Positions 1 to 6,009 of a DNA stretch of 9,426 bases are shown here, piece after piece. The translations under genes were made by a program, and so were the position numbers. The stretch is from positions 1 through 9,426 of the forward strand of contig JAKAPI010000025.1 in assembly GCA_021807225.1 (NCBI GenBank), in the 5' to 3' direction. Below the pieces are notes generated by a model. It did not search any database, was not told the origin of the DNA, and was given only the letters and a program-made list of their open reading frames with translations. Each line of letters starts with the position of its first letter. Positions within the stretch are counted from its first letter, which is position 1. The DNA comes from an archaeon (GTDB taxonomy: Archaea; Thermoproteota; Nitrososphaeria; Nitrososphaerales; UBA183).

Positions 1-1242
1 GAGGTCCGACGCCCTCGCCGCCGCAAGGGGGATCGTCATCTCCGACTCGGTCAGGCCCCCGTGGTGGCCGCTGAGGTTCAGCTTGCGCTCTTCGACGTAC
101 CTGTACCACACCGTCCTGTTGCCGTGGGGGAGCACCATCAGGTTGCCGACCCTGCGCCTGAACTTCCTGGTGGGCTTGTTGATCCCGAACAGCCCGGCTT
201 CGATGGCGTCCTCGGTCTTGATGACCGTCGCCACCCCCTTGAACTTCTTCTGAAGATAGGCCGCCGTCTCGTCGAGCCTGTCCTCTTCGATGGAAAGGAA
301 GGAGTCTCTGGCGCTCCCCCAGGGCCGGATGACCTTCCCTTCGGGAGTCTTCCGGAAGCTCTTCGCCAGCTTCGAGAGCCGGTTCATGTAGAGCGTCTTC
401 TTCGAGTCCACCTGCAGCTGGCCGTGGTCCGCGGTCACGACGACCATGGTCTTCTTGGCCGCTTTCCTGTCGAGCTTGGAGAGGAAGCCCTCGTACAGCG
501 CGTGCGATATCAGCGAGCCCTCCACCAGGGCCTCGTCGGTCCCCGGACCGTAGATGTGCTCTATCGTGTCGACGTAGCTCCAGTAGGCGTAGATGTAGTT
601 CAGGCCCCTGGCCCTCTCCACGAATGTCCTGAGCGAGACGCTCAGGTCGGAGGCGGTGTTGTAGCCGCTGACCTCGCTCCCTGCCCTGGAGACGTTCGAG
701 TAGGCGGTGTTTGCGAGCCCCCGGCTGGTGAAAGAAGTGCTGCTGATCCCCGAGCTCTTCATGCGCTCATAGATCGTGGTCCCGTCGAAGAGGGAGCGCG
801 GGTTCATCGTCCCGACCAGCGTGTCCCTCCCCGAGTCCCCGACCTTGACGAAGGGGAGGGTGATGATGATCTCTCCCACCTCCTCCATGTAGACGTACCA
901 CTCGGGGAGCCCGTGCTCCTGCGTGGTCATCCCGGTGGCGAGGGCGGTAAGGTTCGCAGCGGTGGTCGACGGGAACACAGGGGTGATTGGCCTGACGCTC
1001 CCCTTGGCCGCGAGGGCCCCGAAGAACCCGTGGTCGCTCTGCCTCTGCCACTCGTTGTAGCCGAAACCGTCGCAGAGTATCAGGACCACGTTCTCGATGC
1101 CCGAAGTGTCAAGGTCCCCGAAGGCGTCCTTGGGCAGCGCGGGCCTCGGATCGCTGTGCCCCAGGACTGAAGCCAAGGTGGAAGGGACGTTCGCGAGGCA
1201 GTACCCGGCGTAGTCCGGCCTGACGGCTCCCGGGGGCAGCAT
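1..1242 (-). CDS. Type I phosphodiesterase / nucleotide pyrophosphatase-like protein (3' end cut by window edge)
   Basis: The frame stays open for 414 codons from an ATG at 1242 to the window edge, so the C-terminus is missing. It belongs to the alkaline phosphatase superfamily, phosphodiesterase/nucleotide pyrophosphatase branch (PF01663 type), whose members hydrolyse phosphodiester or pyrophosphate bonds with two metal ions. The full metal site is visible. D58 lies in LILCDGFGYNEW. The FPSTTAANLTALATG block puts the likely nucleophile at T94. D225 and H229 lie in WSYVDTIEHIYG, D272-H273 in VVTADHG, and a further His pair (H393/H394) in SGHHGG. There is no signal peptide or membrane helix, so it is probably cytoplasmic. 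The start is supported by a TATA-like box centred 30 bases upstream. The gene is divergent from a secreted phosphoesterase of the same superfamily. The substrate is unknown: nucleotides, nucleotide sugars and phosphonates are all possible. The family is confident, the specificity is not. Confidence 0.88.
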   Translation of the reverse strand, partial: MLPPGAVRPDYAGYCLANVPSTLASVLGHSDPRPALPKDAFGDLDTSGIENVVLILCDGFGYNEWQRQSDHGFFGALAAKGSVRPITPVFPSTTAANLTALATGMTTQEHGLPEWYVYMEEVGEIIITLPFVKVGDSGRDTLVGTMNPRSLFDGTTIYERMKSSGISSTSFTSRGLANTAYSNVSRAGSEVSGYNTASDLSVSLRTFVERARGLNYIYAYWSYVDTIEHIYGPGTDEALVEGSLISHALYEGFLSKLDRKAAKKTMVVVTADHGQLQVDSKKTLYMNRLSKLAKSFRKTPEGKVIRPWGSARDSFLSIEEDRLDETAAYLQKKFKGVATVIKTEDAIEAGLFGINKPTRKFRRRVGNLMVLPHGNRTVWYRYVEERKLNLSGHHGGLTESEMTIPLAAARASDL

Positions 1243-1267
1243 AGGGGCGGCCCCCTCTTCAGACCTG

Positions 1268-1276
1268 ATATGTATT
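1268..1276 (-). promoter_or_regulatory. TATA-like box for the minus-strand phosphodiesterase gene
   Basis: On the minus strand this reads AATACATAT, an AT island in GC-rich DNA. It is centred about 30 bases before the ATG at 1242. That is the TATA-to-start distance of archaeal promoters, so the transcript would begin at or next to the start codon. Confidence 0.5.
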
Positions 1277-1307
1277 CCCTGGCGACCCGGAGGACCCCGG
1301 CAACCCG

Positions 1308-1313
1308 TATAAT
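1308..1313 (+). promoter_or_regulatory. TATA-like box for the secreted phosphoesterase gene
   Basis: TATAAT is centred about 28 bases before the TTG at 1339. This supports that unusual start codon and a leaderless mRNA. It lies back to back with the opposite-strand box at 1268-1276, so both promoters fit in a 96-base gap. Confidence 0.5.
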
Positions 1314-1338
1314 CACGGGCGGCCACGGTTGAAGGGCG

Positions 1339-2754
1339 TTGGCTCGACATCCCGGGCTCTCGAAGGTCGGGGCGGCCGCCGTCTTCGCGATCCTGAGCAT
1401 CCAGATCCTCGGCGGCGTGGCCTTCGCTTCGCCGGCAGGCACGGCAACGCCGATCAAGCACGTGGTCGTAGTGATGATGGAGAACCACAGCTTCGACAAC
1501 GTCTTCGGGCTCTACCCGACGATGAACCGGAGCCAGCCGGGGTCTTTGATGAGCTCGATCCAGGCGCCTGACGACGTCCTAGGCGTGCCCAGTGGGGTCC
1601 AGCTCACTCAGGTCCCGAATGGGACCTACTCCACCGCCAACCCCGTGGAGAGCGTGTACAGCCTGGACTGGAACAACGGGAAGATGGACGGCTTCGCGGC
1701 CAACAGCGGGAGCCAGTCGATGACCTACTACAGCTCCTGGCAGCTGGGCGTGGAGTGGGACTGGGCCGAGCAGTACGCCATCGCCGACAGGTACTTCGCC
1801 AGCTGCATCTGCGAGACAAACCCCAACAGGCTCTATTCTCTGGCCGGCTACGGCGCGGGGATATCTGACGACTCGGGGCCCCCTCCGTACGTCCCGGTCA
1901 ACCAGTCGATCTTCGGCGAGCTGAGCAAATACGGCGTCAGCTGGGGGTACTACGTCGGCAACCCCGCGAATGGTAACTTCCCGCTCAACTACTTCGACGG
2001 CATCGGCGCCTACTCGTCGGATGTCCAGAGCTTCACCTCGTTCTACGGCGCCCTGAGCCAGGGATCCCTCCCTGCTGTGTCCTGGGTGATGCCGGTGGGC
2101 GGCGGTGCTTCTGGCATCGACCAGCACCCTGAAGCGAACATGACGGAGGGGCAGGACTGGCTCCTGGGGGTGGTCAACGGCGTTATGCAGAGCCAGTACT
2201 GGAACTCCACGGCGATCCTCGTCACCTACGACGAGGGCGGAGGGTACTACGACCACGTCCCGCCCCCTGTGGTGGACGGGGTGCAGCTCGGGTTCAGGGT
2301 CCCGCTGTTCGTGATATCCCCCTACGCGAAGGAGAACTACGTCTCACATACGGTGATGAACCATGCTTCGACGCTTGCGTTCATCGACTACAACTGGAGG
2401 CTCCCGGCCCTGAACTCGTTCGTGGCCGACTCGGGGCTCCCGCTTGACATGTTCAACTTCAACCAGACCTACGCCGGAGGCACCCTGGTCAGGCAACCGG
2501 TGGTGCTCAGCAGCGGCAGCACCTTCCCTGTGGCCCCCCAGATGCCTCTTGCGGGCCTGCCATACCCAAGGCAGGGGTCGTATGCCGGCGACCTTTCGTC
2601 GATGGGGGGTGCGGTCTACACGTCAGCCAACTCGACGGTCACCCCGTTCTTTCAGAGCCTCCCGTTCACGAGCGCGGTCGCAGTGGCGTTGCTAGTGCTA
2701 TTGGTGCTGGCCGCCAGGTACGGCAAAAAAGTGCGGCGCAGGGCCGGACAGTAG
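1339..2754 (+). CDS. Secreted, membrane-anchored phosphoesterase (acid phosphatase / phospholipase C family)
   Basis: The 471-residue protein matches the PF04185 family (bacterial phospholipase C and AcpA-type acid phosphatases), which removes phosphate or phosphorylated head groups outside the cell. Residues 11-31 form a hydrophobic signal peptide ending near AFASPA. The metal motif MENHSFDN covers 47-54. ETNPNRLYSLAG (159-170) is the usual nucleophile region, with T160 the likely hydroxyl residue. QHPEANMTEGQDW (262-274) and TYDEGGGYYDHVPPP (296-310) supply further metal and acid ligands, including D298, E299, D305 and H306. A hydrophobic helix (about 442-459) followed by KKVRRR looks like a C-terminal anchor that leaves the enzyme on the outer face. 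It starts with TTG, chosen because a TATA box sits 28 bases upstream and the signal peptide is then complete. The neighbouring divergent enzyme suggests phosphate scavenging. The true substrate cannot be read from sequence. Confidence 0.9.
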   Translation: MARHPGLSKVGAAAVFAILSIQILGGVAFASPAGTATPIKHVVVVMMENHSFDNVFGLYPTMNRSQPGSLMSSIQAPDDVLGVPSGVQLTQVPNGTYSTANPVESVYSLDWNNGKMDGFAANSGSQSMTYYSSWQLGVEWDWAEQYAIADRYFASCICETNPNRLYSLAGYGAGISDDSGPPPYVPVNQSIFGELSKYGVSWGYYVGNPANGNFPLNYFDGIGAYSSDVQSFTSFYGALSQGSLPAVSWVMPVGGGASGIDQHPEANMTEGQDWLLGVVNGVMQSQYWNSTAILVTYDEGGGYYDHVPPPVVDGVQLGFRVPLFVISPYAKENYVSHTVMNHASTLAFIDYNWRLPALNSFVADSGLPLDMFNFNQTYAGGTLVRQPVVLSSGSTFPVAPQMPLAGLPYPRQGSYAGDLSSMGGAVYTSANSTVTPFFQSLPFTSAVAVALLVLLVLAARYGKKVRRRAGQ

Positions 2755-2775
2755 GGTCGCTGGCTCTAAAATACG

Positions 2776-2805
2776 AAAAAAGCGAGGTAGGGCCGTCGCA
2801 GGCCC
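2776..2805 (-). terminator. Hairpin plus T-run terminator of the four-helix membrane protein gene
   Basis: Read on the minus strand, GGGCC-TGCGAC-GGCCC can form a five-pair stem with a six-base loop. About eight bases later comes a run of six T (A-run at 2776-2781 on the plus strand), then a second T-rich patch. It lies 24 bases past the stop codon of the minus-strand gene, in the gap where two genes converge. T-runs are the main archaeal termination signal. No comparable T-run exists on the plus strand for the opposing gene. Confidence 0.45.
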
Positions 2806-2828
2806 CACGATGCTCCGTCGACCGAGTC

Positions 2829-3302
2829 TTACATCAGTTTCTTCCGCGCCAGGACGATTTCGCCCAGAGAGGCGAAGACCAGGAGGAGCCCGCCCATGCT
2901 GGCTCCAGCCAGGTTGTACGAGTTGCCGAGCAGCCCGGTGAAGGCGCCGTAATACGAGTAGAGTGGGATGAGGACGAGTCCCAGGATGAAGACGACGGCC
3001 GGGATGTAGATCTTGAACGAGGACATCTTGGCGCCTCTGTAGTCCATGTACCCGAGGACCAAGACGAGTAGCCCGACGACGGAAAGGATTCCGGCGTTGG
3101 TGGTGTTGAAGCTGGCGGCCGGGGTGAAGTTCCCTAGCCCCGCCTTTGGATACTCGACAAACAAGTTGCCGAAGACCAGGAGGCAGAGGCCGAAGAACAT
3201 GTACAGATACCCGAAATACTGCATCTTCACTGTTCTCATTGGTGCACCGGCAACGGTCCCTGCTGCGGAAGTCCCTGCAGCGTTCAGGACTGTTTCGGAC
3301 AT
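2829..3302 (-). CDS. Unrecognised four-helix integral membrane protein
   Basis: I do not recognise the family. From the chosen ATG the protein has 157 residues. It begins with a soluble, Ala/Thr-rich stretch of about 27 residues, then has four hydrophobic helices near 29-49, 70-87, 98-118 and 131-152, and ends in a basic RKKLM tail. The loop after helix 1 (about 50-69) is Asn/Thr-rich and probably extracellular. An upstream in-frame ATG at 3353 would add an Arg-rich 17-residue extension. I prefer 3302 because an AT-rich box (CTTAATAG on the minus strand) lies about 29 bases before it, as at other genes here. The gene is divergent from the ECF S-component gene and its end converges with the secreted phosphoesterase. 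Both this gene and the S component use fewer GGG codons than their neighbours. A role as an accessory to the transporter is possible but has no motif behind it. Confidence 0.75.
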   Translation of the reverse strand: MSETVLNAAGTSAAGTVAGAPMRTVKMQYFGYLYMFFGLCLLVFGNLFVEYPKAGLGNFTPAASFNTTNAGILSVVGLLVLVLGYMDYRGAKMSSFKIYIPAVVFILGLVLIPLYSYYGAFTGLLGNSYNLAGASMGGLLLVFASLGEIVLARKKLM

Positions 3303-3327
3303 CCGAGGCCGGGTTATCCTTCTAATT

Positions 3328-3335
3328 CTATTAAG
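3328..3335 (-). promoter_or_regulatory. TATA-like box for the four-helix membrane protein gene
   Basis: On the minus strand this reads CTTAATAG, centred about 29 bases before the ATG at 3302. It supports that start over the one at 3353. A second AT-rich patch (minus-strand TTATAATTAG, 3355-3364) lies further upstream and could be an alternative promoter. Confidence 0.4.
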
Positions 3336-3363
3336 CATTCTCCCCCTGTTCATCTAATTATAA

Positions 3364-3397
3364 CGCAGAGCGTAGCTTCTATTGAGGATATTCTGCG
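3364..3397. repeat. Inverted repeat between divergent promoters (possible operator)
   Basis: CGCAGA (3364-3369) and TCTGCG (3392-3397) are perfect inverted copies separated by 22 bases. They lie in the gap between the divergent four-helix protein and S-component genes, just upstream of the plus-strand TATA box at 3402. A vitamin-responsive regulator could bind here, but six-base arms can occur by chance. Confidence 0.25.
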
Positions 3398-3401
3398 AAC
3401 G

Positions 3402-3408
3402 TTTATTA
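3402..3408 (+). promoter_or_regulatory. TATA-like box for the S-component gene
   Basis: TTTATTA is centred about 34 bases before the ATG at 3439, leaving room for a very short leader of a few bases. It lies downstream of the in-frame TTG at 3382, which argues against that TTG being the start. Confidence 0.45.
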
Positions 3409-3438
3409 GAACTTCTCGATGACGACGGGCTCACTAAC

Positions 3439-4200
3439 ATGGGTTTCAACGGCATTAGCGGCTCGCTGAACCAGGTTGGCCAGATTCCTTGGGAGTATGT
3501 TGCCGGCTACTTCATAGTAGCCCTGGTGATAGCATTCTTCCTTGGTAAGAAAACAGGTGGACTAGGCTCATTCACAACACTCGACTTCGTCTACATAGGC
3601 ATAGGCGTCGCCTTCGCTGTGGTTTGGCAGTGGTTCATTGGCGCTTTCCTGGGCGGATTCCTGCCAGGGGAAGTCGGCCAGTACATCAACCTCGGCTACA
3701 TCGGCGGACAGCTGATCACCATGATGGTGATTGCCGCTCTCGTGCGGAAGGTCGGCGTTGGAACCACGTCCTTCGTCGTCTATTCGTTCCTCAGCGACAT
3801 CTTCCACTATGGGTTCGGCGGCGAACCGATGTACTTCATCTACGAGGGCCTGACCTACGGCCTCATCCTCGACCTGACAATCGCAGCGACGGGCGGGAAC
3901 ATCTTCGGGGTCAAGAGCTCCATGAAGGCATCCGCTGAAGCCACGGCAACGTCAGGCAGCGGCGGTTCCTCCAACAAGCTCCTTGCTCTGATGATCGTCG
4001 AGGGCGCCATCGTCGGCTTCTTCTTCGCATTCCCAGACCCAATCATCTACTCAGCGTTCTTCGGCCCATTCATCAACGGCAGCAAAGTCAACTGGGAGAC
4101 CATCTACGCCACCTTGACCCGGTTCATCATAAGCGGTATCCCCGCAGGTGCAATAGGCGGGATAATCGCGAACCGTGTGTCCAGAGCCATAGGCCAATAA
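3439..4200 (+). CDS. Probable ECF transporter substrate-binding (S) component, YkoE-like
   Basis: S components bind a vitamin in the membrane and dock on an EcfA-EcfA'-EcfT energising module. From this ATG the protein has 253 residues. It has about six or seven hydrophobic helices, near 20-37, 48-68, 83-103, 109-125, 130-150, 181-200 and 225-246. A Gly/Ser/Ala-rich soluble loop (about 157-180) splits it into two halves. The middle pattern (bulky aromatic helix, GQLITMMVIAALVRKVGVG at 90-108, then YEGLTYGLILDL at 135-146) resembles YkoE proteins for thiamine or hydroxymethylpyrimidine. The match is from memory of the family pattern. Adjacent fused ATPase and EcfT genes support the role. An in-frame TTG at 3382 would add 19 residues, but it precedes the TATA box, so I start at 3439. 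Codons are less GGG- and AGG-biased than in the ATPase gene, suggesting stronger expression or a different origin. It could be another S family with a different vitamin. Confidence 0.65.
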   Translation: MGFNGISGSLNQVGQIPWEYVAGYFIVALVIAFFLGKKTGGLGSFTTLDFVYIGIGVAFAVVWQWFIGAFLGGFLPGEVGQYINLGYIGGQLITMMVIAALVRKVGVGTTSFVVYSFLSDIFHYGFGGEPMYFIYEGLTYGLILDLTIAATGGNIFGVKSSMKASAEATATSGSGGSSNKLLALMIVEGAIVGFFFAFPDPIIYSAFFGPFINGSKVNWETIYATLTRFIISGIPAGAIGGIIANRVSRAIGQ

Positions 4201-4231
4201 CAGCGAGTCAGAGTGAAGGTAAGAAAGGAAA

Positions 4232-4266
4232 GGGGAGGTCTAGGAGACCTCCTCCCGACCTGTTTT
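4232..4266 (+). terminator. Hairpin with T-tract after the S-component gene
   Basis: GGGGAGGTCT (4232-4241) pairs with AGACCTCCTC (4245-4254) around a three-base loop. This gives ten pairs including one G-T, and TGTTTTA follows at 4261-4267. It lies 31 bases past the S-component stop and before a new promoter. It therefore probably ends or weakens that transcript and separates S-component expression from the ATPase-EcfT unit. Confidence 0.5.
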
Positions 4267-4285
4267 ATGCGACCAGAATGGCGGT

Positions 4286-4317
4286 GCTTCGGCCAAACGT
4301 GACGCTTCGCCGGAACG
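4286..4317 (+). repeat. Imperfect tandem repeat upstream of the ATPase promoter
   Basis: GCTTCGGCCAAACG (4286-4299) and GCTTCGCCGGAACG (4304-4317) agree at 11 of 14 positions with an 18-base period. They end 12 bases before the CTTAAG box of the ATPase gene. Tandem sites at this position could bind an activator. The match may also be chance in GC-rich DNA. Confidence 0.2.
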
Positions 4318-4329
4318 AGTCTGGCAAGA

Positions 4330-4335
4330 CTTAAG
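4330..4335 (+). promoter_or_regulatory. CTTAAG TATA-like box for the ATPase-EcfT unit
   Basis: CTTAAG is centred about 28 bases before the GTG at 4361, which supports that start and a leaderless mRNA. The same hexamer lies about 30 bases before the convergent EcfT gene (7965-7970, minus strand). Confidence 0.45.
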
Positions 4336-4360
4336 CACGTGATAGGGCCGGCCGTGCTCT

Positions 4361-6007
4361 GTGGCGGAAACAGGTTCGCCCGAGGCCGCGCTGGCGAATC
4401 CGGTGGATGTCAAAGACCTGGTCTTCAATTACGTCGGGGTAGGCAAGCCTGTGCTTACAGTCGGCGAGTTCCATGTGGTCGACGGGGAGGTCGCCCTGGT
4501 CATAGGCAAGTCGGGGGGCGGCAAGTCCACCCTCGTCAACTGCTTCAACGGCGTGATACCTCACATCTTCAAGGGGAACGACCCCGACGGGGTCGTGGTC
4601 TACGGGAACGCGGTCAAGCAGACGCCGCTCCCCAAGCTTTCGACGATGGTGGGGACCCTCCTCCAGGACCCGGAGACCCAGGTGCTGAACTACACGGTGG
4701 AGGAGGAGATCGCGTTCGGGCCCGAGAACCTCATGATGCCTCCTGAAGAGATACAACGGAGGGTCGACCTGGCCATCGCGACGACGGGGATCGAGAACCT
4801 GAGGGGGAGGGAGACCTACGTCCTCTCGGGCGGGGAGCTGCAGAGGGTGGCCCTGGCAGCAGTGCTGGCGATGCAGCCCAAGCTGCTCATCATGGACGAG
4901 CCCACGTCGAACATCGACCCCGAGGGGACCGCGCGTGTCTTCCAGACCCTGACGGGACTGAAGGGGAAGAGCACCCTGATCATCGTCGAGCACAAGCTGG
5001 AGAGGGCGCTGCATTTCATCGACAGGGTCGTCCTGGTGGACGAAGGCAAGGTGGTCTTTGACATAGAGAAGGCCAAGCTGGTGGATCACGTCGACGACCT
5101 CCACGCGGCAGGGATCGACGTCCCGGAGCACTACCTGTACGCCAAGAAGTTCAGGATGGACCCGTCGAACATAGAGGCGATCAGGCAGAGGATAGCGCGC
5201 GAAGGGCTGCAGCTGGGGACCCCTCGGCGGGCGAGCGGGGGGAAGGTGATCATGGAGGCCTTCGCCCACGTCGAGGTCCAGGGGAAGGTCCTGGTCGATG
5301 CCGAGCTTGCCCTGAGGGAGCCGCAGATGCTGGCGATCATGGGAAGGAACGGCGCGGGCAAGTCTACCCTCCTCAAGGCTGTGATGAACTTCCTGGACAA
5401 GGAGCTCACTGCCAAATCGAAGCTCATGATCAACGGGGTAGACCTGAGCAAGGCGTCCATCCAGGACAGGGGGAAGCACATCGCCTACGTCCCTCAGAGC
5501 TTCGACCTCATGCTGATCAACAAGACAGTCGAAGAGGAGATCTCCTACTCCATGAGGAAGCGCGGGGTCAAGGACTACAAGGGGCCGACGGAGGAGTTCC
5601 TCAAGCTGTTCGGGCTGCAGGAGTTCAGGCGGCGCGACCCGCTGATGCTCAGCGTGGGCCAGAGGAGGAGGGTGGCGATGGCGGCGGCGCTCTCGTCCGG
5701 CGTCAAGATCGTGATGATGGACGAGCCCACCTCGGGCCAGGACTTCTACCACAAGGAGATAATCGCCAAGGAGATCAACATGCTCAAGGGGCTCGGGTAC
5801 TCGTTCATCATAGTCACGCATGACGCGAAGTTCGTGTACAGGTACGCGGACTCGATGCTCGTCCTTGACGGGGGGAAGAAGGTCCTCGAAGGGACCCCCG
5901 AAGAGGTCTTCGCTTCTTCGCAGAGCTACTCGGTGATCCCTCCGACCGAGTACTACCTGAGGAACCCGGACATCCCCATTCCAGAGCTCGGGATGCTGGG
6001 GGTCTGA
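4361..6007 (+). CDS. ECF transporter ATPase with two fused ABC domains (EcfA-EcfA', YkoD-like)
   Basis: The 548-residue protein holds two complete ABC ATPase domains, so one chain supplies both ATPases that drive an ECF vitamin importer at the inner membrane face. Domain 1 has Walker A GKSGGGKS (49-56), Q-loop Q102 in LLQDPETQ, signature LSGGE (155-159), Walker B LLIMDE (175-180) and switch H211. Domain 2 has Walker A GRNGAGKS (328-335), Q379, an altered signature LSVGQ (430-434), Walker B IVMMDE (450-455) and switch H487. A linker of about 50 residues (245-295) joins them. Length and order match YkoD-type proteins. The GTG start is supported by the CTTAAG box 28 bases upstream. Only two bases separate its stop from the EcfT gene, so the two are surely cotranscribed. 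All catalytic residues are present in both halves. A large opposite-strand frame here is a composition artefact. Confidence 0.92.
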   Translation: MAETGSPEAALANPVDVKDLVFNYVGVGKPVLTVGEFHVVDGEVALVIGKSGGGKSTLVNCFNGVIPHIFKGNDPDGVVVYGNAVKQTPLPKLSTMVGTLLQDPETQVLNYTVEEEIAFGPENLMMPPEEIQRRVDLAIATTGIENLRGRETYVLSGGELQRVALAAVLAMQPKLLIMDEPTSNIDPEGTARVFQTLTGLKGKSTLIIVEHKLERALHFIDRVVLVDEGKVVFDIEKAKLVDHVDDLHAAGIDVPEHYLYAKKFRMDPSNIEAIRQRIAREGLQLGTPRRASGGKVIMEAFAHVEVQGKVLVDAELALREPQMLAIMGRNGAGKSTLLKAVMNFLDKELTAKSKLMINGVDLSKASIQDRGKHIAYVPQSFDLMLINKTVEEEISYSMRKRGVKDYKGPTEEFLKLFGLQEFRRRDPLMLSVGQRRRVAMAAALSSGVKIVMMDEPTSGQDFYHKEIIAKEINMLKGLGYSFIIVTHDAKFVYRYADSMLVLDGGKKVLEGTPEEVFASSQSYSVIPPTEYYLRNPDIPIPELGMLGV

Positions 6008-6009
6008 GA

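Noticed and set aside
61..1170. Long plus-strand open frame of 369 codons
   Set aside because: It lies over the minus-strand phosphodiesterase gene, whose full active site is readable. The plus-strand product is Pro/Val/Arg/Gly-rich with no motif and is a GC-driven artefact.
1579..2256. Minus-strand open frame of 225 codons inside the secreted phosphoesterase gene
   Set aside because: Val/Arg/Gly-rich with no motifs, while the plus-strand frame has a signal peptide, metal motifs and an anchor.
3382..3438. TTG start at 3382 for the S-component gene
   Set aside because: The added residues are hydrophilic and not family-like, and the best TATA-like box lies inside this stretch, so the ATG at 3439 is preferred.
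3360..3438. Thiamine pyrophosphate riboswitch ahead of the S-component gene
   Set aside because: The stretch is short, lacks the conserved CUGAGA and ACCUGA-type cores, and contains the promoter itself.
4331..5821. Long minus-strand open frame of 496 codons opposite the ABC ATPase gene
   Set aside because: The plus strand carries two complete ABC domains. The antisense product is a Leu/Asp/His/Arg-rich string with no fold signature, typical of antisense frames in GC-rich DNA.
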